Counted from the stretch's first letter, positions 23,122 through 35,694 are shown. The stretch is 64,000 bases of DNA from Brasenia schreberi (GCA_036023115.1 JAYKKT010000061.1:13481501-13545500); one strand, 5' to 3'. The notes: generated from the letters alone by a model not told the origin. Translations and numbers: made by a program.

Positions 23122-23905
23122 ATGATTGTTTTTATTTAAAGTATTAGAAACAGAGATGAAAGGACATATGAGATGTATGATTATCTTGAACGGTTCCAAC
23201 TATTATTCTGAGGCTTTAAGATGATGGATTTATTGTTTGTATTTGAAATACAAAAATAAAAAAATAAGAACGAGAGTGAGAGCATGAGCAAGTGTGTGGT
23301 TATATTCGTTATCTTATAAATGATAATGTTTATACTCACATAGCTCATAAGAAGAATGTCCAAAACATTTGAGAGAAGTTGGACTCAGTCTATGCTTTTA
23401 AGACAAGTAATAACCTATTGTTTTTATTGGAAAAGTTGATGCAGTTGAAGTATAAGGATGAGAGTTGTGTAGCAGACAACCTAAATGAATTCCAAACTCT
23501 TTAGATCAGATGGCCAGTACAATTATTAAGATGGGTAATGATCTTTTGGATCTTTGGCTATTGACTATGTTGTTGACTTATGAAAAACCTTTAGAGCTAT
23601 TCTTTTAAATTCTGCTCCTGAGAGTTCTCTTACTATTGAATCTATTAAAGGATCTGTTTGAAGTAAAGATTTAAGGTGTAATGCACATGATTTGTCTTTA
23701 GAGTATGATGTATTGGTGACAAATGAAAAAGAAAAAAATAAGCAAAGAGGTAATAGCAATAGGAGAGATAAAAGTAGAAGCAAGTCAAAAGGCAAATTCA
23801 AGAATATGAAATGTCATATTGTAGTAAGAAAGTCCATATTTAAGAAGTTTTGCTACAAGCTAAAAAGAAAAAATAAGAAGAAGAAGAAGAGAAAGAAAGG
23901 GCAAT
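23122..23905 (+). pseudogene. copia-3 gag remnant
   Basis: Stops occur throughout. A recognisable late-gag stretch at 23692-23905 includes SLEYDVLVTNEKEKNKQ, an Arg/Lys/Ser-rich segment, and a zinc knuckle in which the first CxxC and the His lie in a different frame from the final Cys (about 23808-23860). A long Lys/Arg run follows. Confidence 0.75.
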
Positions 23906-25260
23906 AATAAGACAATTGCAACAGCTACAAAAGATTTTGTTATTGTAAATAACGAGGTAGTAAGCTTTGTGTGTGATGAAACCACTTCAGTTATAGATAG
24001 TGAAGTTTTAGTTCATGCCACTTCGAGAATGAAGTTCTTTAGCACTTACATTGGAGGTGAGTTTTGTTATGTGAAGATGGGAAACTTGGGTTTAGCTAAA
24101 GTTCTGATAATGGTACTAGTTTGTCTCTTCAAGATATAAAATATATTCTTCATTTGCGTTTAAATTTATTATCAATGAAAAAGCTTGATGTTGATGGTTT
24201 TAAAAGTCACTTCATTAATGGTCAGTGGATCCCTTCTGTGCAATTCCAAATGTGAAGTAAGTCTCTCTATCTTATTGGTAAGACGAAATACTTGGAATTC
24301 AACAGAACCGCTTTTTTCTTCTTGCTCAATAACTGATATGGACGAATTCTTTACCATACAAATAAATTCTTCTCTTTTTTCTTTTTGTTACCACACGGAT
24401 ATGAATCTTCCCAATCAAGAATAATAATACCTTTTTCTTTTGCTCTGGTGTACAGAATAATCTGGATTGATTCATATATTATTACTATTACTTTTTTGTC
24501 TACCAAGGACAATCTTGTTGTGGGCATAGGTAAGAAGACCATTTCTCTTCACTTGATATAAGTAAAATAGAATCTCTTTTACTTCTCTTCCTTCTAAAAA
24601 TCCAAATATTTTAGATTTGGTTCATTCACATGTATGTGATCATATACATACTCAGACACTTGGTGACTCTCTTTACTTTATAACATTTATTGATGATCAC
24701 TCAAGAAAGTTATGGGTTTAGACTTTGAAATCAAAAGGACAAAGTGTTGGATGCCTTCAAAAAGTTTCTTGTTATGAGTGAGAGGTAAAAAGGAAAAAAA
24801 TTGAAATGCATAAGATCAAACAATGAAGGTGAGTATTTCGGATCATTTGATCCCTACTATAGAGAGAATGATATAAGACATGAGAAGACTCCTCCCAAGA
24901 CACTAAAGTTGAATGGTGTAGCAGAAAGAATAAATTGTACCTTGATAGAGAGAGCTAGAGGATTACTTTTTCAAGTCAAACTATCAAAGTCTTTCTGGGA
25001 TGAAGCTTTAAACATTGTAGTTCATATTTTAAATCTCTCATTTTATGTACTCTTGGAGTTTAAAGCTCCCTGAACTTCAATCACTTGAGAGTATTTGGGT
25101 GCAAAATGTGTGTTCATGTGCTTCAAAATTAAATGAATAAATAATGTATTTTTTTGGGTTATGGAGATGATGAATTGAGTTATAGGTGCTATAATCATAT
25201 TTACAAGTAAATCGTTAGGAGCATAGATGTGATTTTATGAAGAATTAAATGATAGAAGAT
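23906..25260 (+). pseudogene. copia-3 protease and integrase remnant
   Basis: Weak protease similarity exists near 23990. The integrase core is clear: FIDDHSRKLWV at about 24685-24720, RSNNEGEYF at 24807-24840, and LNGVAERINCTLIERARGLL at 24909-24970, followed by SFWDEALN. The C-terminal YGDDELSYRCYN-type stretch is near 25160-25195. Several stops and frame changes interrupt the domain. Confidence 0.8.
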
Positions 25261-25539
25261 ACCACTAAAGAAAGCCAATAAAATGATTTATCTGAGACAT
25301 ATTACATTCCTACAAGTATTGGCACAATAGCACCTTCTCGACCCAGAATAGAGAATACATCCAATGTGTCAGATGTACTAGAAGTGTCAACTATGGATGT
25401 AACTCAACCCGAAGATGATAGGAAATCTTCTAGAGCTAGACAAGCCTCTATGAGGTATTCCCCTAATGATTATATTTTGCTCACAGTTAGTGGAGAGCTC
25501 GAGTGTTATGAAGAAGCTATGAAATGTGATTATTAAAGT

Positions 25540-26290
25540 ACACTGGGTCGATGCCATGGAAGAAGAGATGAAGTCTTCATAAAAATAACACTTATCAATT
25601 GGTAAAGTTACTTGAAGACAAGAAAGCTCTAAAAAACATATGGATTTTCAGATTGAAGGAAGATCATCATATTTCAAGGCCTAAGTATAAGACAAGATTA
25701 GTAGTGAAAGGTTTCAATAAGAAGAAAGGTATTGATTTTGATGAAATATTTTCTCTTATGATTAAAATATCTTTTATTCATGTTTTAGGCTTAGTTGCAA
25801 GCCTAGCTTTGAAGGTGGAGCAAATGGATGTGAAGACAACATTTTTGCATGGTGACATGAAAGAATACATGAAACAAATAGAGGGATTTGTAGTAAAAGA
25901 AAAAGAAGAATATGTGTGTAAGTTTATGAAGAACCTCTATGGTTTGAAGCAAGCTCCAAGACAATGGTATTTGAAATTTGAATCTTTAATAAAGAAAGAA
26001 GGTTATAAGAAGCCCTCTTCAAACTGTTGTGTATTGTGCAAAGATTTTTAGATGATGATTTAATCATTCTTTTATGGTATGTGGATGACAGGTATTTGAA
26101 ATTTGAATCTTTAATTGAGAAAGAAGGTTATAAGAAGACCTCTTCAAACTGTTGTGTATTGTGCAAAGATTCTCATATGATGATTTTATCATTTTTTTAT
26201 GGTATGTGGATGAGGTATTGATTGTGGGAAATAGTTTCTCAAGAATTGTTAATCTTAAGAAGCAATTGAGCAAGTCTTTTGCTATGAAGA
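25540..26290 (+). pseudogene. copia-3 reverse transcriptase with internal tandem duplication
   Basis: An open stretch at 25599-26051 carries RPKYKTRLVVKGFNKKKGID, VEQMDVKTTFLHGD and KNLYGLKQAPRQWYLKFESL. The catalytic segment is duplicated in tandem (25966-26090 and 26091-26217), giving two WYVDD/WYVDE motifs. The frame is broken by a stop at 26049 and others after it. Confidence 0.85.
25966..26217 (+). repeat. 125-bp tandem duplication across the RT active site of copia-3
   Basis: Both copies begin GGTATTTGAAATTTGAATC and end with TTATGGTATGTGGATGA. The period is 125 bp. The copies differ at several positions, including TTTTTAGATG versus TTCTCATATG, so the event is old relative to the scatter of later mutations. 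Confidence 0.9.
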
Positions 26291-27077
26291 CTTGAGACCA
26301 ACTATGAAGATTTTGGGCATTCAAATACAGAAGAATAGAGAGAAAAATAAGCTCTTCTTATCTCAAAGAAATTATATTGAGAATGTACATGTTTAGCATG
26401 GGCAATGCTAAGGTAGTTAGCACTTCTCTTGTAAAATATTTTAAATTAAGTATGCATCAATGTTCTTCCACTGATGAAGAAAAAAAGGAAATGACTATTT
26501 CCTTACTTTTCTACAATGAACAACCTTGTGTATGCCATGGAGGGTACTATTGTTTTGAGATTATGCTTTGGATATGAGAAGGTAGAACTTGTGTGTTATA
26601 CAAATTCACATTTGAGGAGTGATCTTGATAGTTGCATGCCTACTTCAGGCTATTTGATTACTTTTGTAAGAGGAGCGGCAATCTAGACTTCAAAAGTGTA
26701 TTGCCTTATTGACCACTAAAACTGAATATATTGCTATTAATGAACGTACCAAGGAGTTACTTTGGATGAATGAATTTATGCAAGAGCTTTGCTTTATGCA
26801 ACCAAGGTATATTTTATATTATGATAATCAAAATACTATTTGTCTCATGAAACACTCTACTTATCGCTCAAAGACAGTACATCGGAGATCTCATTGGGTC
26901 AAGTCAGTGGTACAAGAGAAGTTGTTAGAAGTTAGAAAGATACACACTGATAATCCCTCATTGATAAAGGTTGTTATTGTTGAGAAACATGAGCTTTGCA
27001 TAAAGATTGTGGGCATAAAGTTTGCCTATTCTTCTATTAAGTGAAGATTTTGTTCGCCTTTGGCTAGAGGAGGAGTA
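26291..27077 (+). pseudogene. copia-3 RNase H remnant and polypurine tract
   Basis: Fragments such as SGYLITFVRGAA (about 26650) and TTKTEYIAINERTKELLWMNEF (26712-26775) represent RNase H, followed by YYDNQNTICLMKHSTYRSKT in an open stretch 26709-27044. A purine-rich tract (GGCTAGAGGAGGAG, 27062-27075) precedes the 3' LTR. Confidence 0.82.
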
Positions 27078-27701
27078 CGATGGGCATTATTGCCCATTTG
27101 GGTTCAGCCAAGGAGCCCACTAGTTAACATATCAATATGATGCACGTGGGCCTCATAAAGAGAACAAGACCTAATTTGGGTCTTTGATGCTTAATGCTCA
27201 ACATGAAACCCTAGTATTGTTTGATGGAGGCAACTGGTACATGGTGAGAGCAAAAACTACATACGACTCCTTACGAGAGATTGAAGTAATACGCGAGCAT
27301 CACCTTCAAAGATAGAACTTCTCAATCATGGGTTCTTTCTTATTTAGTATTTTCTATTTCTATCGATTTTGTAATCCACTTTGGGTGAGATCTTATTCAA
27401 CTCTATTTTGAGTTTTTACTGACGTTTACGATGGTATTCGAATTCTTGATATTTTGCTATCATTCTTGATATTTCAATATCTATAGTGGAGTTTTTAGAT
27501 ATCTATGACCTCATGATTTTTTCCTCTTTTCTTGAGGATTTTCACATTAGATTTGGTACTTCACTTCTTTTTCATTATTATTATTTTATATTTGATTACA
27601 TCTTTTTGGGCATACATTGTTATTATCAAACTCAAGTATCTTGGGGCCAGTACTTATTTTATTGTTGGAGTCATACGTTCGATTTTTGGTTCTACCTAAT
27701 A
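27078..27701 (+). repeat. 3' LTR of copia-3
   Basis: It is 624 bp and aligns with the 5' LTR, with a 20-bp extra segment near 27152 and many point changes. It is followed by the GCACC duplication. Confidence 0.85.
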
Positions 27702-27706
27702 GCACC

Positions 27707-28818
27707 AACACGGAGGAAGAACAAAGAAGAAGAATGAAGGGAGGTTGTCTCACACACACACCTCTCCTTCTTGGCCTCTTAATCTCATGGCTACTCCAAT
27801 GTAACCTCGCAACTCCCTCTAACGTGATCTCTCCCTCGTGTAAAATCTGATGGGGCCATTTTATACTCTAAGAGCTATTATATAGAAGACTCCTATCACC
27901 ATGACACCAAAAGAGATAACGCGACACATAACAGACACCAAACATAAAGGGAATTACTATATGCACACCCCTTTTACTATCTACATACTTCTTTTTCTAA
28001 AAAATACCAAAATTACTCATCATATAAATTCTCTCCTCTCACACCCAATTCCAACATTTCTCTCTTCTCTCACTCAATTCCAGCAAGGGTCTATCTCATT
28101 GGATCTCTATGTTCCAGCGACAAATATTTTATTTAATGTTGTTAAATTCTTCTTAGTTTAACATACTTACAAATTTCATCAAAACGGAAAAAAGAAGAAA
28201 GAAAAGAAAAGAAAGAAGAATCAAGAGCAAAATAAAATGAAACAAAAAATGAAATCAATAATAAGTAAAGAAGAAGAAGAACAATAATAATCAAGAAGAA
28301 AATAAAAAAATCAAGAAACACATGAAAAAATAAGAAAATAAAAAACTAAGTCAAGTTTCATACTCAAGATGCACCTGAGATGCATCTCTTTCGTCAAAAA
28401 CTTGATCTAGTTTTTTCATTTTGAGTATTTTGAGTCCAACCGAAAATGAAATCAAATAAGCAACAAAAAATATATCAAATCAATAAAATACCTCAATAAA
28501 TGGCAAAACCTCTTTGAATCGGTCTCCTCCTCTCTTTTCCTCTTTTGTTTTCTTTTTTTGATCGGATTATAGTGGATGGTTCAATAGTGTATATTGCATC
28601 AAGCTTCAAGTTGTGGGTCACAATTGATATGAGAACAGTAAAAGGAGAACCGACAAAAAGAGAGAGAGGAGAGAGAGATTTGCAAACATTAAAGAGATCG
28701 AGATAATTTTTGGATTTTAAAAAGAATAAAATCAAAATCGGAGTCAAAAGGATGTGCCGATTAAAAAGGGTATGTGTATCAATTATGAACATAAAACACT
28801 CAACCAATACAAATCCAA
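27707..28818. other. Intergenic, with a purine-rich stretch
   Basis: No gene was seen. Positions 28175-28345 are almost entirely A and G on the plus strand with AAGAA-type units. A short open frame at 28493-28807 on the minus strand has no recognisable motif. Confidence 0.5.
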
Positions 28819-28951
28819 GGACATTGCACCGAGAGTTTTAACTGCGCCCTCTAGTACTATTGCTGCTGGTTAGGAGTTCGACTCTTTAAAGGATGCATGT
28901 GTGGGTATATGTGTTACTCTTCGGCCTCCTCTTTGTAACAAAAAAAAAAAT
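28819..28951 (+). mobile_element. tRNA-derived SINE, family 1, copy S2
   Basis: It contains ACTGCGCCCTCTAGTACTAT, a B box (TAGGAGTTCGACTC), GATGCATGTGTGGG, and the family 3' end GGCCTCCTCTTTGTAAC followed by a poly-A tail. AAATCCAA occurs just before it (28811-28818) and at the tail end (28948-28955), a possible short target duplication. Confidence 0.75.
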
Positions 28952-29095
28952 CCAAAAACACGGAACAGAATGACGCTCGCACAAGTAACGAAGAAGCGTA
29001 CTCACCCCTGCGTGCTCGGTACAGGACTGTTAATTAGATGTGGAATCTCGATGTTGCTGCTCGTCGTGTGATAGTACCCATCCCCCGGGTATTCC

Positions 29096-29430
29096 GGTTG
29101 TTGTTATGAGTCTGAAAGTCGCCTGTAACTGCTGCTTGTTCACAGTCCACTTTCCGGAGCAACGACAGAATGTCTTCTCACATTTCCTTTGGAAGACAAT
29201 ACCTAATGACATTCCTGTTTGGGAGCGAATCAAGCAAAGAATGGTCATACCAACTTCCCTTCTTCCTCAATGTGATATGACTGAGTCCCTCCTGCTTGTT
29301 TTGTTACATTGCTCATTTGCTTCTGCGGTGTGGAATAACTTGGCTAGCTCCATTGCCATCCCCAGCCAGATGTGCTTACCTTTCAGGAATGGTGGTGGAT
29401 GCTAGCCCAGGAAAGGAACTAATGCAGGAC
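29096..29430 (+). pseudogene. L1-type LINE fragment with RT zinc-binding domain
   Basis: The frame 29040-29405 includes FLWKTIPNDIPVWERIKQRM, then CDMTESLLLVLLHCSFASAV followed by W. This matches the pattern of the zinc-binding domain at the end of plant L1-type LINE reverse transcriptases (FLW-x-h-LP-x-x-x-R, then C and H-C-x-F-A-x-x-W). Nothing else of the element is visible. The frame then changes at about 29400. It is unrelated to the RTE elements in this window. Confidence 0.6.
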
Positions 29431-30905
29431 GCTTCAGCTTCATTTCCTTTCCCTTTACGTCGCATTTGTTGCGCCCAGAATGATCAAGTTTTTCAAGTCA
29501 ATTGTTGCACAGCTAAAGAAATTGGTGATTTTGTTATGGAACTTGCAGATGAGTTCAGAATTGTGAATCTACCCGTGCCATTATATGTTTGTCATTGATA
29601 CATCTGAAGATGTACTCGTCTTGTCTTTGGAGATCCAATTGTGTTCTTATGCTTAATCGATGGAGCACATTAAGTAAATATTTCATTGTCTTAACGAAAT
29701 ATCTAACATTGTTGGGGAGAAAAGAGAGATAAGTAATGGGAAGTTTGCAAGTAACCACCTCTCTGATGGCTAATCTATAGAGTACCATCTCGAATGGCTG
29801 CAAATTTACTGGAAAGTGTGAAATGCGAGTCCATATCTTTCAGCTTTTGCAAGTACATTAAGGGTGAAAATTTCATTTTAAAGTAGCAAAGGCAACTCAA
29901 AAGCAGCATAACTAGTGAATTGTGTGCAACCTCGAAAAGATAGGCGTCTAGAAGAATTTACAGGTGGTATTCCCTAAATTGGTCATAAGTGGGCAACTTA
30001 ACGCGAATTTTCATTATGGTCATGAAGCCCAGGGGGCTCCACTGCTACACAAAGGAATGCAAGGATTGAGACGTATATGAAAATGCCGAATAAAGCATTT
30101 CAACATCTTGAAGAAACAAATATAACGTGTCAATAGCACAGTATAATATCCCACGAGGCACATAATCCTTCTGGTCCTACAAATACAGTTGACAATACAT
30201 GGACCGACCCCAAAACACCGCACTAGTGTATATGATTTTATGTTTCAATCATGTCTATCCAAAGTAACATGAAAATTTCGGGTCGTGTTTGTGACCATGA
30301 CACAAGTACAATACGGCATGACAAGAATACGTTCTGCACAAAGAGTTTTGTCACCGGACTGTCAATGTAACATGAAAACCCGACCCTAAAAATGTCTGAA
30401 TTGGTTCATGGGTATGCATGGTTCATGGTGTTTCATTGTCCACACAAAGTAACGAAGAAAACAGGTTATGTTGAGGTTGACCTGCATATGAGAGGAACAC
30501 ATAATGACATGATACAAACACGACCCAGAATACCAAATTATTGGCCCTAGGAACAAGCTGAGTGGAATATAAAACTTTATAAGAAAAAGAAAAGAGAATT
30601 AACGCTGTGAACAAATTGGATCACATGGGACGGGTCTTAGGTTAGAACCAAGTTTTGCTGAACCCGGACCTAAACAGATGCTGCATAATTTCTTTCAGGT
30701 TCATATTCGCTGTTGAACGCAAGCCAGATAGCATATTTGGAGTGATCTTTCTTCACTGAGAAGCTGGCGTTAGAATTCTAGCAACACCAGTGTCAAACTC
30801 GTGAGCTAAGTGTTCTGAGCGCATCCCTTAGCCAGATGTTGATTTTCATCACCATAGATCTTACTATCTCATCTTATTTCGAGTGTATTCATTTCAAGAT
30901 TGGAT
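29431..30905. other. Intergenic DNA, nothing recognisable
   Basis: There is no long open frame, repeat match or RNA gene. A minus-strand phrase, SVKKDHSKYAIWLAFNSEYE (about 30710-30770), is open but isolated and without support. Confidence 0.4.
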
Positions 30906-31662
30906 TGAGAGGCCGTAGATCCACAGATTTGAAATCAATGTAGTCACCTAAAATGGCATTCAGAACCGGTGTGTTCAGCAGAAGATCCGCTCCCTCACTT
31001 CGCTAGGTACAAGTAATTTATCCTTTATACTGATAGGCATTTGACATGAACTGAGATAAAGCAACCACATTTTCGCTGCAATAAACCCTTCTCTTAATTG
31101 ATGGTGATGATGTCAGTTCGACATTTTCAATGCCAATGGTCGATGCCGCACACTGTTATTTCAATGGCCGCAAGTTTGCATGTACTGAATATCGTTCTTC
31201 CTCATCGAAGTATCTGGCTACATATTTTTTGACAAAGGTTGCAGATTCAAACTTATTTGCTTTCTACCTCCAGCAGACAGACTTTAAAGATCAGCATAAA
31301 ATAATCAGTGGTTTCGGATTCTGAAGCAGTAGCACATTATAGAAGTAAATAAACCACAGGACTTTGAGGGCAATTTCACCTAATCCATGCTTATACACAA
31401 GAAATCCATAAATCAGTATGCCAATGCATGCGTTCAACACATACGCAGACATACAAATCATGACATGTTTATATATCTTAATACATGTTAGGCCTTTCTA
31501 CTTGTTGAATAAATTTAATTGAGACAATTTGAGATCTGTGAGAATTATCATTTGATCTCGTGGCGACTTTGGACGCTGCAGTGGTGACAACAATAAAGAT
31601 CAAAGCCAACATCTTGCCAGATAGCTCGCTAAAAGGAACCGGGAAGCAAGATCCAACTGAAA
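30906..31662 (-). other. Exon-like minus-strand stretches, unidentified
   Basis: Three short minus-strand stretches follow plausible splice acceptors. Positions 31156-31263 read NKFESATFVKKYVARYFDEE and ERYSVHANLRPLK before a stop. Positions 30906-31014 read GADLLLNTPVLNAILGDYID and FKSVDLRPLNPILK before a stop. Positions near 31600-31660 follow TTTCTTTTCAG and read LDLASRFLLASYLARCWL. I cannot link them into one protein or recognise a family. They may be exons or relics of a gene whose other part is at 35776-36105, with LINE A in between. Confidence 0.22.
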
Positions 31663-32406
31663 AGAAATAGACCAATAAGAGTTTTATGAATATGCACTGT
31701 TAGCCCAGTAACAGAGGCAACAGAATTGATAGGGCAGCATTTTACGGCAGAAAGCAAATCACACCATCTCAGTCATTCCCTATATGATAAGATATAATTT
31801 GTAGGGAAGATACAGTTTACTTGGGCCATCAAATCCTAAATAGCTTCTCATATTCATTTCTATTAATGTATTGAGCCCATTAAACATGATGGGTTCTATC
31901 AATAAAAGAATCATAAATCTACATTTAGGTAATAACTTGCAGGCAATCAATCTTGTAGCATGATTATGACCTCTGCAGTACGCAGTCGATTGAGAATCCT
32001 AACACTTCCATTGACAAGTCACAATAGAAGTACGTAAAGCTCAGAGTAGCCTTTCCATATCATAAGCATCCCATTTCAAATAGTTCTATCTGTTCCCTGA
32101 CAAGCTCGTATGAAGCATTAGTAGACGAGATGCTTTCTTCGGTCTTTTTCTTTAGTTCAGTAGACAAATGAAATAAGTACTGATATATGCTTTACTTTCA
32201 AGCGCAGTAGGCTGTTAACCACATTCATCAAAGAGTAAGTAGAAATGACTACATCAACATTCATTAGATGCGTCAACCATAATAATGGCAGCAAAATATC
32301 TTTTAGTCATAAGCATCATCATTCCAGTTCCATTGAAGAACTCATGAATCTTCAATAAGCCGATAAGTTGTAATGCTATTAATGTTTTTTGCCCAAACAG
32401 CTACAC
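31663..32406. other. Intergenic or intronic DNA
   Basis: AT-rich sequence without a recognisable gene. It ends at the LINE A target duplication. Confidence 0.45.
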
Positions 32407-32420
32407 TTGCAAATCTCTAA
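32407..32420. repeat. Left target-site duplication of LINE A
   Basis: TTGCAAATCTCTAA is repeated exactly at 35681-35694. A 14-bp duplication is typical of target-primed LINE insertion. Confidence 0.9.
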
Positions 32421-35400
32421 ACAACAAAGAAACAAACAACAACTAAGCCTTTTCCCATACTAGACGGGGTCGGCTACATGGATTCTTTGTTTCCACAGAT
32501 CCCTATCGTGTGCCATGTTAGCAGTTAACTCCCAATAAGCTAGATCATTCTTTATTGTTTCTTTCCAACACTTTTGTGGTCATCCTCTACCTCTTTTAAT
32601 ACTTTCAAATTTAGTTTTTCTAAGTTTTTCTTTTGATCTTCTTTCTATATGTCCAAACCATCTTAAACAATGTTCTCTCATTTTATCCTCTATTGGTGCC
32701 ACTCCTAATTTGTTTCTAATAACCTCATTATGTATACAGTCTTTTCTTGTATGACCACTCATCCATCTCAACATCTTCATTTCTGTCACAGACATCTTTT
32801 GTACATGTTGATGATTAACTGCCCAACACTCAGAACCATAAAACATGGCAGGCCTAATTGCTGCTCTATAATATTTACCTTTTAACTTTAATGGTATCTT
32901 CTTATCACAAAGAATACCTGATGCTCCTCTCCATTTTAACCAACCAGCATTAATTCTACGTATAACATCTCCATCAATTCTTCCATCACTCGGCAAAATT
33001 GACCCTAGGTATTTAAAACTTTCCTTTTGGGGAATGCAATGTGTGCCAATTTTAATTTCCATGTCCTCTGAAGTAACCAAATGATCAAACTTACATTCCA
33101 TATATTCTGTCTTTGTTCTACTAAGTCGGAGGCCTTTGCTTTCTAATGTTTCTCTCCATAGTTCCAATTTTCTATTAACTTTTTCCTTAGACTCCTCCAC
33201 TAATACAATGTCATCTACAAATAACATACACCAAGGTACTTCATCTTGAATATGTTTTGTTAACTCATTCATCACCATTATAAATAAGTATGGACTTAAA
33301 GTTGATCCTTGATGTAACCCAATATTAACTTCAACGAAGTATGTCATTCCTTCATGAGTCCTCACACATGTTTTTGCACCATCATACATGTCTCTTATAA
33401 GGTTAATATATGTCAATGGGATACCTCTCTTTTCCAAAGTTCTCCAAAGAACCTCCCTCGGTACCCCATCATAAGCTTTTTCTAGATCAATAAATATCAT
33501 GTGAAGGTCTTTCTTTTTTGCTCTAAAATGTTCTATAAGACGTCTCAAAAGGTGAATCGCTTCAATAGTAGATCTCCCTGGCATGAATCCAAATTGGTTC
33601 TCTGTTGTACTTGATACTTCTTTCCCATAATTTCATAGTATGACTCATTAACTTGATACCTCGATAATTCGCACAATTTTGAATGTCTCCCTTGTTCTTA
33701 TATATGGGTATAAGTGTACTTGCTCTCCATTCATCGAGCATCTTTTGGTTTTTCCATATTTCATTAAATAGTCTTGTGAGCCAAGTGATTCCTATTTCTC
33801 CTAGTATTTTCCAAACTTCTATAGGAATATTATCTGGTTCTACCGATTTACCACCCTTCATATGTTTAAGAGCCTCTTTGACTTCATTCTTTTGAATACG
33901 TCGGTAGAAATTGTGGTTTATATACTTTTCTGACTTGGCTAAATCTCCTAAACTAATACTAACATCTTTATTTTTATTAAAAAGATTATAAAAATAGTTT
34001 TTTCATCTATTTCTTATATCATCATTTGCCACTACAATTTTTCCATCCTCGTCTTTTATGCATCTAACATAATTAAGATCTTTAGTTTTCTTATCTCTAG
34101 CCCTAGCTATCCTAAAAATATCTCTTTCACCCTCTTTTGAGTTGAGTTTTTTATATAAGTCCTCCCAAATCTTAGCTTTTGCTTCACTAATGGCCTTTTT
34201 CGCTTCCTTCTTTGCTTTCTTATAAGCTTCTAAAGTTTCACTAGTTTTCTTGGCATAATGTAATTTGTAACATGCCCTCTTTGCCTTGATTTTATTTTGT
34301 ACTACTTCACTCCACCACCAAGCTTCTTTTTGTGCTGGTACACCTCCCTTAGATACCCCTAACACATCTTTCGCTACTTTCCTAATATGTATAGCCATAT
34401 TGTTCCACATATCACAGGGTGTGCCAACATAATTCCAAACATCTCCTTGAAGGACTTTCTGTTTAAATATATCTTCTTTGTCGCTTTTAAGGTTCCACCA
34501 TTTAGTCTGAATAGCTCGATGCACTCTTTTCTTCTATGTCCATTTTTTTATTTGTAAATCCATAACTAAAAGTCGATGTTGGGCGGTTAAGCTTTCTCCT
34601 GGAATTACCTTACAATCTTTACAACACGCTCTATCTTTTTTTCTACAAATAAAGTAATCAATTTGTGTTTGTGATAAGCCACTCTTATAAGTAATTAAAT
34701 GTTCATCTCGTTTTTTGAAGATTGTATTGACTATAAAGAGATCAAATGCCATAGCAAAATTTAAAATCTCCCTACCTTCCTCGTTTATATCCATAAAACC
34801 AAAGTTTTAATGAATCCCTTGATATCCTAATGCCTCTTTACCGACATGTCCATTTAAATCTCCTCCTAAACAAATCATCTCCCTTTGTGGAATCTTTTGA
34901 AACACCTTATCTAACTCTTCCCAAAAAACTGTCTTTATAGTATCTTCTAGTCCTACTTGGGGTGCGTAAGCACAAACTATATTCAAAACCTCTGCTCCTA
35001 ACACTAATTTCAACGTCATGATTCGGTCACCATATCGTTGTATGTCTACTACACTCTCCTTTAAATCTTTATTTATAATAATACCAACTCCGTTTCGAGC
35101 CTTTTCTTTACCTGAGTACCATAATTTAAAACCTGTATCCTCTATCTCCTTTGCTTTTTCTCCAACCCATTTTGTCTCTTGTAAACATAGAATATGAATC
35201 TTTCTCCGAATCATAGTATCTACCACCTCCATTAGCTTACGGATAATGTTTCGATATTCCAAGAACCAATACGAATCTTATTATCTAGGACTAGCTTCCT
35301 TACCCCCCGCATCCGTCCATAATCAAAATGTGGAGACCCTCTCTGAAAATTTTTCACTATATTCGGGCGGCAATGTAGCGGGACTAACTTCTTTACCCAC

Positions 35401-35680
35401 ACCCGTCCATGATGTGGGAACCCTCTCTGCATTCACTACATTCGGGCGAAAATGTAGTGGCCCTTGCTTACTTCTTACTGCATTCGGGCTGCATTCGGGC
35501 TCTGCAGCACGTCGCTAGGCGGGGACGCCCCAAAGCAATGCTCATAATTTTTGTAATCCATGTTATAAAAATCCGACGAAGTTTTACGCTGGCTATCGGA
35601 AGCCTAACACAACCCTCCTCCTTTATCCGGGCTTGGGACCGGCAATGCAAGGGTGATCCCTTACATGGGCGAAGTTACAG
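32421..35680 (-). mobile_element. RTE-type LINE, copy A (full length)
   Basis: The 3260-bp element is flanked by 14-bp duplications. It has one long frame with an apurinic-type endonuclease and a reverse transcriptase, then a very short 3' tail (GGCTTAGTTGTTG and related repeats on the minus strand). An endonuclease-RT order with TTG-repeat tail is characteristic of the RTE clade. Its length is within one base of copy C (3259 bp), which indicates both are complete. About 17 extra bases at its 5' end distinguish it from copy C. Confidence 0.93.
32460..35561 (-). pseudogene. LINE A endonuclease-reverse transcriptase ORF, broken
   Basis: The likely start is ATG at 35561 (MDYKNYEHCFG). An 11-bp duplication near 35480-35505 shifts the frame early. 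The endonuclease shows RIGSWNIETLS, CLQETKWVGEK, NIVCAYAPQ and GGDLNGHVG, the Asn, Glu, Tyr and Asp positions expected of this fold. RT carries [43 protein letters not shown], and the active site as [10 protein letters not shown] (Val replaces the Ala of ADD). A C-terminal [12 protein letters not shown] region follows. The last conserved residues (RIHVADPV) come after an in-frame TGA at 32580-32582 where copy C has CGA. Other frame breaks are near 34525, 34800 and 33590. Confidence 0.9.
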
Positions 35681-35694
35681 TTGCAAATCTCTAA
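35681..35694. repeat. Right target-site duplication of LINE A
   Basis: Exact repeat of TTGCAAATCTCTAA at 32407-32420. Confidence 0.9.

Larger units (their letters stand above)
22516..27701 (+). mobile_element. copia-3: decayed Tnt1-like copia retrotransposon
   Basis: The 5186-bp element has LTRs at 22516-23108 and 27078-27701 and an exact 5-bp flanking duplication, GCACC (22511-22515 and 27702-27706). Gag, protease, integrase, RT and RNase H follow in copia order but are full of stops. The LTRs differ by many substitutions and indels, so it is much older than copia-2. The 3' LTR first base is C instead of T, and the 3' ends read TAATA instead of CA, so the termini have decayed too. Confidence 0.9.
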
